DNA of 64,000 bases, taken from contig NZ_CP018839.1 in NCBI RefSeq assembly GCF_001922305.1, forward strand, positions 2,294,001-2,358,000. Direction: 5' to 3'. Shown here piece after piece: positions 47,734 through 60,323 of the stretch; positions within the stretch are counted from its first letter, which is position 1, and the number at the start of each line of letters is the position of its first letter. The translations under genes and the position numbers were made by a program. Source of the DNA: Thauera chlorobenzoica (GTDB taxonomy: Bacteria > Pseudomonadota > Gammaproteobacteria > Burkholderiales > Rhodocyclaceae). The notes beneath the pieces are model-generated. The model saw nothing but the letters and a program-made list of their open reading frames with translations. It made no database searches and was not told where the DNA came from.

Positions 47734-48153
47734 ATGAAGGACAAGGCCAGGCTGATCCACACCAGCCGGATCGCGGTGCGCTGGGGCGACATGGACGCCT
47801 ACAACCACGTCAACAACACGGTGTATTTCCGTTACTTCGAACAGGCCCGGATCGAGTGGGCCGAGCGGATGGGCTCGCGGGTCAGCCCCTTCGAGGAGAT
47901 CGGACCGGTGATCATCAATGCCAGCTGTACCTTTCTGGCGCCGGTGAATTATCCTGCCACGGTGGTCGTCAGGATGTACGCGGGCTCGCCCGGGCGCTCG
48001 AGCCTGATGACCTGGTACGAACTGTTCGTCGAAGGCGAGGACCGGTTGTATGCCGAAGGCGCGGCCAAGACGGTGTGGATGGACATGCGCAGCGGAAAAT
48101 CGGTGCCGATCCCGCAGGCGGTGCGCGCCTTGTTCGATGATTCCGCCGCCTGA
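47734..48153 (+). CDS. 4-hydroxybenzoyl-CoA thioesterase-family hot-dog protein
   Basis: This 139-residue hot-dog thioesterase has the family start RIAVRWGDMDAYNHVNNTVY, in which the Asp of GDMDAYNH is the catalytic-type residue, followed by FRYFEQARIEWAERMG. It would hydrolyse an acyl- or aryl-CoA. AGGAGCGAGG precedes the ATG at 47734. A neighbouring isochorismatase-like gene on the same strand may be co-transcribed; no pathway link is evident. Confidence 0.86.
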   Translation: MKDKARLIHTSRIAVRWGDMDAYNHVNNTVYFRYFEQARIEWAERMGSRVSPFEEIGPVIINASCTFLAPVNYPATVVVRMYAGSPGRSSLMTWYELFVEGEDRLYAEGAAKTVWMDMRSGKSVPIPQAVRALFDDSAA

Positions 48154-48210
48154 CTCCGGGCGGCACGGGCAGCCGGTGGCCGGCCCGGATCCACGATCCA
48201 GGGAGCTTCG

Positions 48211-48756
48211 ATGATGCTGATGAATCGGGACAAGTCGGTGCTGCTGATCATCGACGTGCAGACGCGGCTCGCTCCGCACATCCACGACCACCGGCAGGTG
48301 CTCGCCAACTGCATCTGGCTGGCGCAGGTGGCTGAACGCGCCGGGGTGCCGGTGGTGGTCACCGAGCATTTCCCGGAGAAACTCGGTGCGACGGTGGACG
48401 AGGTGCGCGCGGTCACTGCCAGCGCCCGCTACGTAGGCAAGCGGTGTTTCTCGGCGCAGGCCGAAGGCGGCCTCGCTGATACCGCCGTCGAGGCCCGTCG
48501 GCAGGTGATCGTGTGCGGCACCGAAGCCCATGTCTGCGTGCTGCAGACCGCGCTCGAGCTGCGCTGGGCGGGGAAGGAGGTGTTCGTCGCCGCCGAGGCT
48601 TCGGGGTCGCGCGATCCCGCTGCCCGGGACCTGGCCTTCACCCGCATGCGCGGCCACGGGATCGAGATCGTGTCGCGCGAAATGGTCGCATTCGAGTGGC
48701 TGCAACGCGGCGGCACCGAATTGTTCCGCCAGATCAACCGCGACTTCATCCGCTGA
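48211..48756 (+). CDS. Isochorismatase-family cysteine hydrolase
   Basis: This 181-residue member of the isochorismatase-like hydrolase fold has the catalytic Asp in LLIIDVQTRL, the Lys-adjacent strand, and the Cys in VCGTEAHVCVLQTALEL. The family hydrolyses amides or C-N bonds in nicotinamidase-like enzymes. The substrate is not predictable from the sequence. Three in-frame ATGs lie near the start (48211, 48214, 48220); the first is used here. Confidence 0.86.
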   Translation: MMLMNRDKSVLLIIDVQTRLAPHIHDHRQVLANCIWLAQVAERAGVPVVVTEHFPEKLGATVDEVRAVTASARYVGKRCFSAQAEGGLADTAVEARRQVIVCGTEAHVCVLQTALELRWAGKEVFVAAEASGSRDPAARDLAFTRMRGHGIEIVSREMVAFEWLQRGGTELFRQINRDFIR

Positions 48757-48919
48757 GCGGAACCGGCTTCGTTAGGGAAAACGTGGGTATCGCACACCCG
48801 GACGTTCTCTTAGCCTGATCCCTTTGTTTCGCGGCGAGGCGCGCCGCGGCTCGCATCCAGCGCTCGTCCGAGCCCGCCGCCGTCTCGCCATGTCCTGACA
48901 CGCAAGCGGGGAGATTCGG

Positions 48920-51900
48920 ATGAATACGCGGGAAGCAAGTCGGCTGGTGGCACAGATCGATGCGGTGGTCGAACAAATCGCGGTACGCCTGCCGGCGGCG
49001 CAGGCGGCTGCGGTGAGCGCCTTTGCCGCGCGCTTCTTTGCCCAGGTCGATCCGGAGGACCTCGAGGTGCTGCCGGTTGCCGACCTCTACGGCGCCGTGC
49101 TCAGCCAGTGGCACTTCATCGCCCGGCGCCGCTCGGGCAGCCGGGTGCGGGCGTTCAACCCCCGGCTCGACGAACACGGCTGGGAGTGTCCGCACACGGT
49201 GATCGAGATCGTCGGCGACGACATGCCCTTTCTGGTCGATTCGATCGCAATGGAGATCGCCCGCCAGGGCTCGGCCCTGCACCTGATCATCCACCCGGTG
49301 ATGGGCGTGGTGCGCGACGACGAGGGGCGCTTCGTGCGCCTCGCCGAGCAGGATGAAGTGCAGGCCGCGGCGGGGGACGAAGGGCCGGGCGGGGCGCGTC
49401 TCGAATCGATCATGCATCTCGAGGTCGATCGTCGCAGCGATCCGGCCGACCTCGCCGCCTTGCAGCAGGGGATCGAGCACGTGCTTGCCGACGTCCGTGC
49501 GGCAGTGGGCGACTGGACGGCGATGCGCGCGCGCATGAACGAGATCATCGCCGGGCTGGGGGGCAGCACGCCGCCGGTCGACGCGGGTGAGCTGGCCGAG
49601 GTGCGCGCCTTTCTCGAGTGGCTCGCGGCCGACAACTTCGTCCTCCTGGGGGGGCGCGACTACGAGCTGGTCAATACCGGCGAAGGCAACGAGCTGCGCA
49701 TCGTCGGTGGCTCCGGGCTGGGTTTGCTGCGTGGCGATGGCGAGGACGGGCAGTCGCGCTCGTTTGCCGCGCTGCCGCCGCAGCTGCGCGCCCAGGCCCA
49801 TCTGCCTCATCTGCTCACGGTGACGAAATCGAATTCGCGCTCCACCGTGCACCGGCCGGGCTACCTCGACTTCATCGGCGTCAAGCGTTTCGACGCTGAC
49901 GGCCGGGTGGTCGGTGAGCGCCGCATCATCGGCCTGCTGGCATCCACCGCCTACAGCGCCAGCCCGAAGCAGATCCCGCTGCTGCGGCGCAAGGTCGATG
50001 CCGTGTTCGAGCGTGCCGGGCTGTTGCCCGGCGGCCATGCGGCGAAGGCACTGCTGACCCTGCTCGAGCGCTACCCGCGCGACGAGCTGTTCCAGATTTC
50101 GCCCGACGAGCTCTACACCCACGCGATGGGCATCCTGCGTCTGGGCGAGCGCCTGCGCACGCGCCTGTTCGTGCGCTGCGATCCCTTCGCCCGCTTCGTT
50201 TCCTGCCTGATCTACGTTCCCCGCGAGCACTACAACACCGACCAGCGCAAGCGCATGCAGGCAGTGCTGATGGACGCCTTCAACGGCGCTGCGTCCGAGT
50301 TCGACGTGCAGTTCTCGGACTCTGCGCTGGCGCGCATCCTGATCACCGTGCGCACCCACGATTCGGTGATTCCGCCCTTCGATACCCGCGAACTCGAGCA
50401 GCGCTTGATCCGCGCCTCGCGGCGCTGGGAGGACGAGCTGCTGCAGGCGCTGGTCGAGCAGTGCGGCGAAGAGCGCGGCCTGGTGCTGGCCCGGCGCTAC
50501 GGCAGCGGTTTTCCGGCGGGTTACCGCGAGGACCATTCGGCGCGGATGGCGGTGTTCGACATCGAGCAGATGGAAGCGCTCGCCGACGGCGAGGCCCTCG
50601 GGCTGAATCTGTACGTGCCGCTGGAGGCGCCCGTGGGCGGGCTGAACCTGCGCCTGTATCACCTCGACGCGCCGGTGCCGCTGTCCTCGAGCCTGCCGAT
50701 GCTCGAGAAAATGGGCGTGAAAGTGATCGAAGAGCGGCCGTACGCCGTTTCGCGCCAGGACGGGCGCACGGTGTGGCTGCACGATTTCGGCCTGAGCTAT
50801 GCCGAAGCCGAGAGCCTCAACATCCACGAAGTGCGGCCGCTGTTCCAGGACGCCTTTTTGCACGCCTGGCACGGCGAAGTCGAGAACGACGACTTCAATC
50901 GCCTGGTGCTGCGCGCCGGCCTGTCCTGGCGCGAGGTCGCGGTGCTGCGCGCGTACGCGAAATACCTGCGCCAGGCCGCGTTCACCTTCAGTCAGGCCTA
51001 CATGGAGCAGACCCTGGCGGCCTATCCGCAGCTCGCGCGCGCGCTGTTCGAGCTGTTCCGGGTGCGCTTCGAGCCCGCCCTCGACCAGGGACGCGAGGCC
51101 GCCTGCAACGGCATCGTCGCGGCCATCGAGCAGGGCCTCAACGCGGTGGCGAATCTCGACGAGGACCGCATCCTGCGCCAGTTCCTCGCCCTGATCCTGG
51201 CGACGCTGCGCACCAACTGGTTCCAGCGTGGCAAGGACGGTGCGCCCAAGGCCTACACCTCGTTCAAGTTCGCGCCGGCGAAGATTCCCAACCTGCCCCA
51301 GCCGCTGCCGATGTTCGAGATCTTCGTCTACTCGCCGCGCCTGGAAGGCGTGCACCTGCGTGGCGGCAAGGTCGCGCGCGGCGGCTTGCGCTGGTCGGAC
51401 CGGATGGAAGATTTCCGCACCGAGGTCCTCGGCCTGGTGAAGGCGCAGATCGTCAAGAACGCGGTGATCGTGCCGGTCGGCTCGAAAGGCGGCTTCGTCG
51501 TCAAGTGCCCGCCCGCGGAGGGGGGACGCGAGGCGCTGCTCGCCGAAGGCATGGCCTGCTACCGCAACTTCCTGCGCGGCCTGCTCGATCTGACCGACAA
51601 CCTGGTGCAGGGCAGGATCGTTCCGCCTGCCGAGGTGGTGCGCCACGACGAGGACGACCCCTACCTGGTCGTGGCGGCCGACAAGGGCACGGCGACCTTC
51701 TCCGACCATGCCAACGAAGTCGCCGCCGAGTACGGCTTCTGGCTCGGCGACGCCTTCGCCTCGGGCGGCTCGGCCGGTTACGACCACAAGAAGATGGGGA
51801 TCACCGCGCGCGGTGCATGGGAGGCGGTGAAGCGCCATTTCCGCGAGATCGGGCGCAACATCCAGGAAGCGCCGTTTACCGTCGCCGGCATCGGCGACAT

Positions 51901-53767
51901 GTCGGGCGACGTGTTCGGCAACGGCATGCTGCTGTCCACGCAGATCCGCCTGGTGGCCGCCTTCGACCATCGCCACATCTTCATCGACCCCGATCCCGAC
52001 CCCGGGACGAGCTGGCAGGAACGCGCCCGCCTGTTCGCCCTGCCGCGTTCGAGCTGGGACGACTACGACAAGACGCTGATTTCAGAGGGCGGCGGGGTGT
52101 GGCCGCGCAGCGCGAAATCGATCCGCCTCTCGCCGCAGCTGCGCGCGGTGCTCGACATCGACGCCGACAGCCTGGCGCCAGCCGAACTGATCCGCGCCAT
52201 CCTCACCGCCCCGGTCGATCTGCTCTACAACGGCGGCATCGGCACCTACATCAAGGCTTCAGCCGAGGCCGACGCCGCGGTGGGCGACCGCGCCAACGAT
52301 GCGGTGCGGGTCAACGGCGCCGAGCTGCGCTGCAAGGTGCTGGGCGAGGGCGGCAACCTCGGCGCCACCCAGCTCGGGCGCATCGAGTTCGCACTCAAGG
52401 GCGGGCGGGTCAATACCGACGCCATCGACAATTCGGCGGGAGTCGATTGCTCGGACCACGAGGTCAACATCAAGATCCTGCTCGACAGCGTGATCGCCGA
52501 GGGCGAGCTGACGCTGAAGCAGCGCAACCAGCTGCTCGCCGACATGACCGACGAGGTCGCCGCGCTGGTGCTGCGTGACAACTACGCCCAGACCCAGATC
52601 CTGTCGGTGACGCGCGCCCGCGGGGTGGATCTGCTCGACGAGCAGGCGGAGTTCATGCGCCGCCTGAGCCATGCCGGGCGGCTCAACCGCAAGCTCGAGT
52701 TCCTGCCGATGGACGAGGATCTGGTCGAGCGCAAGGCGGCGCACATCGGCCTGCTCACCCCCGAGCTGGCCGTGCTGCTGGCCTATTCCAAGATCGAGCT
52801 CTACGACGAGGTGCTGGCGTCCGATGTGCCGGAAGATCCCTACATCCGCAGCGCGCTCGAGCGCTACTTCCCGGTGCCGCTGCGCGAGCGCTTCGCCGGT
52901 CATATCCAGCGCCACCCGTTGCGGCGTGAGATCGTTTCCACCCATGTCGTCAACAGCATGGTCAATCGCGTCGGTCCGACCTTCGTCAGCCGCCTCAGGG
53001 CGGAGACGGGAGCGTCTCCGTCCGACGTCGTGCGCGCCTACATGGCGACCCGCGAGGTCTTCGGCCTGGTGCCGGTGTGGAACGGGATCGAGGCGCTCGA
53101 CAACTGCATCGACGACGCGCTCCAGGTCGAACTGATCCGCGAGGCCGACCGCCTGGTGCAGCGCGGTACGCTGTGGTTCCTGCGCCATCGTCCGTGGCTG
53201 GCCGACCTGCAGGCCACGCTGGCGCATTTCTCGCCGGGCGTGGGGGTGCTCGCCGACGGTCTGGTGGACTACGTGGTGCCGGCCTACAAGGTCGAACTCG
53301 AGGAAACAGTCGCGCGCCGGGTCGAGCAGGGGGTGCCCCGGGACCTGGCGCAGCGCATCGCCGTGCTCGACGAGCTGTATTCGGCGCTGGACCTGGTTGA
53401 GGCGGCGGTCGACAGCGGGCGGGACGAGGCGATGGTGGCACGGGTCTATTTCGCCCTCGGCGGCGATCTCGATCTGCACTGGCTGGGGCGCCAGATCTCG
53501 CTGCTGCCCACCGAAACCCGCTGGCAGACGCTCGCGCGCAGCGCCCTGCGCGGCGATCTGTCCGCAGTGGCGCGAGCGCTGGTGAACGATGCCCTGAAGC
53601 TTGTCCCCGGCGCCGGGGAAGTGGCCCAGGTGCGAGCCGCCTGGCAGGAGAAGTACGCGCACCAGCTGGAGCGTTACCGCCACCTGCTGACCGAGGTCCA
53701 TGCCGCGCCGAGCATCGACCTGGCGATGCTGTCGGTGGTCTTGCGCGAGCTGCGCGGGTTGGGCTGA
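48920..53767 (+). CDS. NAD-specific glutamate dehydrogenase, large (GDH180) type
   Basis: This 1615-residue enzyme converts glutamate to 2-oxoglutarate and ammonium with NAD+. It has the long N-terminal regulatory region of this class (about 700 residues, ACT-like segments) and a catalytic core near 810-1150, including RGGLRWSDRMEDFRTEVLGL, KNAVIVPVGSKGGFVVK and GDMSGDVFGNGMLLS. An NAD-binding segment GEGGNLGATQLGRIEFA follows near 1145. Length matches the roughly 180-kDa family. The product 2-oxoglutarate is also the substrate of KorAB, but no regulatory link is visible. Confidence 0.94.
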   Translation: MNTREASRLVAQIDAVVEQIAVRLPAAQAAAVSAFAARFFAQVDPEDLEVLPVADLYGAVLSQWHFIARRRSGSRVRAFNPRLDEHGWECPHTVIEIVGDDMPFLVDSIAMEIARQGSALHLIIHPVMGVVRDDEGRFVRLAEQDEVQAAAGDEGPGGARLESIMHLEVDRRSDPADLAALQQGIEHVLADVRAAVGDWTAMRARMNEIIAGLGGSTPPVDAGELAEVRAFLEWLAADNFVLLGGRDYELVNTGEGNELRIVGGSGLGLLRGDGEDGQSRSFAALPPQLRAQAHLPHLLTVTKSNSRSTVHRPGYLDFIGVKRFDADGRVVGERRIIGLLASTAYSASPKQIPLLRRKVDAVFERAGLLPGGHAAKALLTLLERYPRDELFQISPDELYTHAMGILRLGERLRTRLFVRCDPFARFVSCLIYVPREHYNTDQRKRMQAVLMDAFNGAASEFDVQFSDSALARILITVRTHDSVIPPFDTRELEQRLIRASRRWEDELLQALVEQCGEERGLVLARRYGSGFPAGYREDHSARMAVFDIEQMEALADGEALGLNLYVPLEAPVGGLNLRLYHLDAPVPLSSSLPMLEKMGVKVIEERPYAVSRQDGRTVWLHDFGLSYAEAESLNIHEVRPLFQDAFLHAWHGEVENDDFNRLVLRAGLSWREVAVLRAYAKYLRQAAFTFSQAYMEQTLAAYPQLARALFELFRVRFEPALDQGREAACNGIVAAIEQGLNAVANLDEDRILRQFLALILATLRTNWFQRGKDGAPKAYTSFKFAPAKIPNLPQPLPMFEIFVYSPRLEGVHLRGGKVARGGLRWSDRMEDFRTEVLGLVKAQIVKNAVIVPVGSKGGFVVKCPPAEGGREALLAEGMACYRNFLRGLLDLTDNLVQGRIVPPAEVVRHDEDDPYLVVAADKGTATFSDHANEVAAEYGFWLGDAFASGGSAGYDHKKMGITARGAWEAVKRHFREIGRNIQEAPFTVAGIGDMSGDVFGNGMLLSTQIRLVAAFDHRHIFIDPDPDPGTSWQERARLFALPRSSWDDYDKTLISEGGGVWPRSAKSIRLSPQLRAVLDIDADSLAPAELIRAILTAPVDLLYNGGIGTYIKASAEADAAVGDRANDAVRVNGAELRCKVLGEGGNLGATQLGRIEFALKGGRVNTDAIDNSAGVDCSDHEVNIKILLDSVIAEGELTLKQRNQLLADMTDEVAALVLRDNYAQTQILSVTRARGVDLLDEQAEFMRRLSHAGRLNRKLEFLPMDEDLVERKAAHIGLLTPELAVLLAYSKIELYDEVLASDVPEDPYIRSALERYFPVPLRERFAGHIQRHPLRREIVSTHVVNSMVNRVGPTFVSRLRAETGASPSDVVRAYMATREVFGLVPVWNGIEALDNCIDDALQVELIREADRLVQRGTLWFLRHRPWLADLQATLAHFSPGVGVLADGLVDYVVPAYKVELEETVARRVEQGVPRDLAQRIAVLDELYSALDLVEAAVDSGRDEAMVARVYFALGGDLDLHWLGRQISLLPTETRWQTLARSALRGDLSAVARALVNDALKLVPGAGEVAQVRAAWQEKYAHQLERYRHLLTEVHAAPSIDLAMLSVVLRELRGLG

Positions 53768-53832
53768 ATCCTGCCGGGGGCGTTCCGCGGCGGCCCCCCG
53801 GTGGACGGCGCGGACGATGGCCGGACTGCTGA

Positions 53833-55521
<1,689 letters not shown>

Positions 55522-55531
55522 AGGAGCGAGC

Positions 55532-56371
55532 GTGAAACTGTGTGAGTTCGAAGTCGGCCTCGAGCGGCCGCTGTTCCTGATCGCCGGGCCCTGCGTCGCC
55601 GAGTCCGCGCAGATGTGCCTCGACATCGCCGGGCAGATGAAGGAAATCTGCGCGGGGTTGGGCATCCCCTACATCTTCAAGGCGTCCTACGATAAGGCCA
55701 ACCGCAGCTCGGGCAGGAGCTTCCGCGGCCATGGCATGGATGCCGGGCTGAAGATGCTCGAGGCGGTGAAGACGCAGCTCGGCCTGCCGGTGCTGACCGA
55801 CGTGCACACGGTCGAGGAGATCCCGGCGGTCGCCTCCGTGGTGGACGTGCTGCAGACCCCGGCCTTCCTGTGCCGCCAGACCGACTTCATCCACGCCGTG
55901 GCGGCTGCCGGCAAGCCGGTCAATATCAAGAAAGGCCAGTTCCTCGCTCCGGGCGATATGAAAAACGTCGTCGACAAGGCGAAGGAAGCCAACGGCGGTG
56001 CCGACACCCTCATGGTGTGCGAGCGCGGCGCCTCCTTCGGCTACAACAACCTCGTCTCCGACATGCGTTCGCTGGCGATCATGCGCGACACCGGCTGCCC
56101 GGTGGTATTCGACGCCACCCACTCGGTGCAGCTGCCGGGCGGCCAGGGCACGGCCTCGGGCGGTCAGCGCGAGTTCGTCCCGGTGCTGGCGCGCGCCGCG
56201 GTCGCGGTCGGCGTCGCGGGCCTCTTCATGGAGACTCACCCCGATCCCGCGAAGGCGCTGTCGGACGGCCCCAATGCCTGGCCGCTGTCAAAGATGAAGG
56301 CGCTGCTGACCACCCTCAAGGAGATCGATGCGCTGGTCAAGCGCCAGGGCTTCCTCGAAACCACGCTTTGA
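55532..56371 (+). CDS. kdsA: 3-deoxy-8-phosphooctulonate synthase, probably metal-dependent
   Basis: This 279-residue KDO-8-phosphate synthase condenses arabinose-5-phosphate and phosphoenolpyruvate for lipopolysaccharide. Segments [12 protein letters not shown] and [14 protein letters not shown] are diagnostic. Cys21 in IAGPCVAES stands where Escherichia coli has Asn, so this is the metal-dependent (class II) form. It begins 10 bp after pyrG. Confidence 0.95.
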   Translation: MKLCEFEVGLERPLFLIAGPCVAESAQMCLDIAGQMKEICAGLGIPYIFKASYDKANRSSGRSFRGHGMDAGLKMLEAVKTQLGLPVLTDVHTVEEIPAVASVVDVLQTPAFLCRQTDFIHAVAAAGKPVNIKKGQFLAPGDMKNVVDKAKEANGGADTLMVCERGASFGYNNLVSDMRSLAIMRDTGCPVVFDATHSVQLPGGQGTASGGQREFVPVLARAAVAVGVAGLFMETHPDPAKALSDGPNAWPLSKMKALLTTLKEIDALVKRQGFLETTL

Positions 56372-56399
56372 GTTTCGAACCTCCCGTCGTTTCGAATGA

Positions 56400-57707
<1,308 letters not shown>

Positions 57708-57735
57708 CCCCCTGTCGCGGTGAGCGCATGACTGG

Positions 57736-57767
57736 AAAAGGCCGGCGGTGATCCCGTCGGCCTTTTT
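57736..57767 (+). terminator. Rho-independent terminator after eno
   Basis: A 13-bp stem with one G-U pair (AAAAGGCCGGCGG with CCGTCGGCCTTTT) and a 5-nt loop, ending in TTTTT. It lies between eno and ftsB. Confidence 0.85.
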
Positions 57768-57864
57768 GCACCCGGGCCTGCTGCGGACGGGCCTGCGCTT
57801 GCAGTCATCCGATCCGCGACGTGCCAATCCACAACACGTCAATCGTGGGAACCCACTTCATACC

Positions 57865-58137
57865 ATGCGCTGGCCGATCCTGATCCTGACCGCACTCGTC
57901 GTCCTCCTCCAGTACCCGCTCTGGCTGGGGAAGGGAGGTTGGCTGCAGGTCTGGGAAACCGGTCGCCAGCTGCAGGCGCAGCGCGCGGAGAACCTGCGCC
58001 TCGAGCAGCGCAACGCCGGGCTGGAGGCGGAAGTGAATGACCTCAAGTCGGGCAACGAGGCGATCGAGGAACGCGCCCGCTTCGAGCTCGGCCTGACCCG
58101 GCCGGGCGAGATCTACGTCCAGACCCCCGGACGTTGA
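57865..58137 (+). CDS. ftsB: Cell division protein FtsB
   Basis: This 90-residue bitopic membrane protein has one N-terminal transmembrane helix (ILILTALVVLLQYPLWLG), then a coiled coil (about 30-70; RENLRLEQRNAGLEAEVNDL-like heptads) and a conserved EERARFELGLTRPGEIYVQ end. It is part of the FtsQLB division complex. ATG 57865 is chosen because it starts directly at the membrane helix. The place after eno is conserved. Confidence 0.93.
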   Translation: MRWPILILTALVVLLQYPLWLGKGGWLQVWETGRQLQAQRAENLRLEQRNAGLEAEVNDLKSGNEAIEERARFELGLTRPGEIYVQTPGR

Positions 58138-58162
58138 GCGCGGGGGGCTGCCGCGACGGATT

Positions 58163-58714
58163 TCAGTTGCGGGCCACCAGGGTGCGCGCGCCGTCGATGC
58201 GCTGCGCGAAGTAGCGGTTGTCGAGCCGTTCCACCCTGACTGCGCCGCGGCTCGAGGGTGCGTGGATGAAGCGTCCGTCGCCGATGTAGATCCCCATGTG
58301 CGAGTGGCGGCGCTGCAAGGTGTTGAAAAATACCAGGTCGCCCGGGCGGAGCGCCTGCAGCGCGATCGGCCGGGTGTGCTCGGCGATCTGCGCCGCGTTG
58401 TGCGGCAGGCGCTGTCCGCTGATGTTCTCGACGATGTAGGCGACCATGCCGCTGCAGTCGAGGCCGGCTTCCGGATTGCGCCCGCCGAAGCGGTAGCCGG
58501 TGTCGAGCAGGCCGAGCGCGAACAGCACCATCTCGCCCGCCTGATCTTCGCCTGCGAGGGCGAAGTAGGTTCCGCCTCCAGCCGGGGCGGTAGCGTTCGT
58601 GCCAGGGCGTGGGGCGACGGGGGTCGAACTGCAGCCGGCGAGGAGCGCAAACCCGATTGCGGCGGCGAGGACGACCGGGAGACGAAGCGTCCGGAGAGAC
58701 AGGAGCGAGCTCAT
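58163..58714 (-). CDS. NlpC/P60 family lipoprotein, cell-wall hydrolase
   Basis: This 183-residue lipoprotein has a lipobox LLAGC near residue 28 and an NlpC/P60 peptidase domain. The catalytic Cys is in GLDCSGMVAYI and the His in HSHMGIYIGDG, followed by RFIHAP. It is predicted to cut peptidoglycan stem peptides at the cell envelope. It is translated away from ftsB, with a 25-bp gap between the convergent stops. Confidence 0.9.
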   Translation of the reverse strand: MSSLLSLRTLRLPVVLAAAIGFALLAGCSSTPVAPRPGTNATAPAGGGTYFALAGEDQAGEMVLFALGLLDTGYRFGGRNPEAGLDCSGMVAYIVENISGQRLPHNAAQIAEHTRPIALQALRPGDLVFFNTLQRRHSHMGIYIGDGRFIHAPSSRGAVRVERLDNRYFAQRIDGARTLVARN

Positions 58715-58833
58715 GGCGGCAACGATAAGCCGGACTGCGGTACCCGGTCTACTGCGGCGGTGGGGTCTCATGCAGCCGGTTTCGGGGATGTCGGTCGCGC
58801 CCGGGCGCAAGGTCTGGCGCTTGCGCGCTGGCG

Positions 58834-59592
58834 TCAGTCGATGAGTTCGATGCGCCCGCTGACGTGCACCGAGATCTGGCTTTCGCCGCCTTCGAGCGGC
58901 GCCGGGGCAGCCTCGGCGGCGAGCGCTGCAACCCGCATGCGGGGCAGGACCGGAGGCGGCAGGTCGCTGTCGCCGACGCTGAGGTGGGCGATGCGGTAGC
59001 GCCTGCCGAGCGTTCCGGCGATCAGTTCGGCACGCTGCTCGAATGCGCGCAGGGCCGCGACGGTTGCGGCGTCGGCCGCGGCACGGCGGGTTTCGGGGCT
59101 CGGCTGGAGGATGATCTGCGACAGCGCGAGGCTGTTCTGCAGCGTGCCCACGAGCTCGGACATCGCCGCCAGCTTGCGGCTTTCGAGGCGGATTTCGGAG
59201 CGCATGCGCCAGGCCTCGATCCGCCCTTCGCCATCCTTGGCATACACCGGCCAGGTCGAGGTGTTGCCCGAGCGGGTGCTGACGTCGGCATGGGATGCGG
59301 CGAGCTGCAGCGCTGCGGCCACGCGGCGGTTGAGTTCGCTTGCCACCGCTGCCGGGGTGGGTGCGTTGTGTTCGGCGTAGAGGATGGCGATGGCGAGGTC
59401 GTTGGCCGCGCTCCGCTCGGCGGTCACCGAGAGGTCGACGGTCGGTGCAGCGGGCTTCGCTTGCATTGCCTGCGCGGGCTGTGCAATCGCCGGCGAGGCG
59501 GACCAGGACTGCAGCGCGATCGCCGCCAGCAGCGCGGCGGCGCGCAGTTGGGTACGGGCGGCGCCGGTGCGCGGGAGGGCGGGGGCGGCCAT
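58834..59592 (-). CDS. SIMPL domain (DUF541) periplasmic protein
   Basis: This 252-residue exported protein has a signal peptide (RAAALLAAIALQSWSASPAIA) and a SIMPL/DUF541 body: VDLSVTAERSAANDLAIAIL, STRSGNTSTWPVYAKDGEG and WRMRSEIRLESRKLAAMSELVG. Function of the family is not well defined. It starts 4 bp away from the carbonic-anhydrase-like gene stop on the same strand and is probably co-transcribed with it. Confidence 0.85.
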   Translation of the reverse strand: MAAPALPRTGAARTQLRAAALLAAIALQSWSASPAIAQPAQAMQAKPAAPTVDLSVTAERSAANDLAIAILYAEHNAPTPAAVASELNRRVAAALQLAASHADVSTRSGNTSTWPVYAKDGEGRIEAWRMRSEIRLESRKLAAMSELVGTLQNSLALSQIILQPSPETRRAAADAATVAALRAFEQRAELIAGTLGRRYRIAHLSVGDSDLPPPVLPRMRVAALAAEAAPAPLEGGESQISVHVSGRIELID

Positions 59593-59596
59593 CGCC

Positions 59597-60151
59597 TCAG
59601 TCCGCGGGGCGCCGGATCACGCTCGTCGGTTCGAGCGCGCGCAACCCGCTCGCGTACTGGCGGGCATTGTCGACGTAATTGTGCGCATTGTGGATCGAGT
59701 GGGCGACGTCCTCGTCACTGAGGGTGCGAATGATGCGCCCGGGCGAGCCGACGACCAGCGAGCGGTCGGGAATCACCCGGCCTTCCGGGATCAGGGTGTT
59801 CGCGCCGACGATGCAGTTCTTGCCGATGACCGCATTGTTGAGCAGCACCGCGTTGATCCCGATCAGGCTGCCGTCGCCGACCGTGCACCCGTGCAGCATG
59901 GCCATGTGGCCGACGGTGACGTTGTTGCCGATGGTGAGCGGCACGCCGTCGTCGGTGTGCAGCACCGAGCCGTCCTGGATGTTGGTGTTGTCGCCGATCC
60001 GGATCGGGTCGTTGTCGCCGCGGATGACCACGTTGTACCAGACGCTGACGTTGCGCCCCGCCTCGACTTCGCCGATTACCGTCGCGTTGTGGGCGATCCA
60101 GCTTCCGTCGCCGAAGCTCGGCGTACGTTCGCCCAAGGCATAGATGCTCAT
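59597..60151 (-). CDS. Gamma-carbonic anhydrase-like hexapeptide protein (YrdA family)
   Basis: This 184-residue left-handed beta-helix protein has hexapeptide repeats (VIGEVEAGRNVSVWYN, IRIGDNTNIQDGSVLH, LTIGNNVTVGHMAMLHGC). The putative zinc-binding His residues are in the SVLHTDD and VGHMAMLHGC segments, as in gamma-carbonic anhydrases of the YrdA/PaaY type. ATG 60151 begins MSIYALG. PaaY-like members act as thioesterases in aerobic phenylacetate catabolism, but the core-gene setting makes the YrdA type more likely. Confidence 0.9.
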   Translation of the reverse strand: MSIYALGERTPSFGDGSWIAHNATVIGEVEAGRNVSVWYNVVIRGDNDPIRIGDNTNIQDGSVLHTDDGVPLTIGNNVTVGHMAMLHGCTVGDGSLIGINAVLLNNAVIGKNCIVGANTLIPEGRVIPDRSLVVGSPGRIIRTLSDEDVAHSIHNAHNYVDNARQYASGLRALEPTSVIRRPAD

Positions 60152-60323
60152 GTTCGTTCTCGCTATCTGTCTCTCGCTGCACGGTCTTCGCAGCCGGGGG
60201 CGCATCATAACAAGGGTGCGATCCGGTGCAAACCCAGCGGCAGGGCGATGTCGCTGATCTGTCTGGAGATTTCCCGGGGCAGCGTGGCGGTGCTAGGATG
60301 CGGGCCGCACAGGGAAAGCCTTC

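Noticed and set aside
59597..60151. Assigning the hexapeptide protein as PaaY of aerobic phenylacetate catabolism
   Set aside because: No paa oxygenase genes are nearby and it lies among core genes next to a SIMPL protein; the YrdA-type gamma-carbonic anhydrase name is safer.
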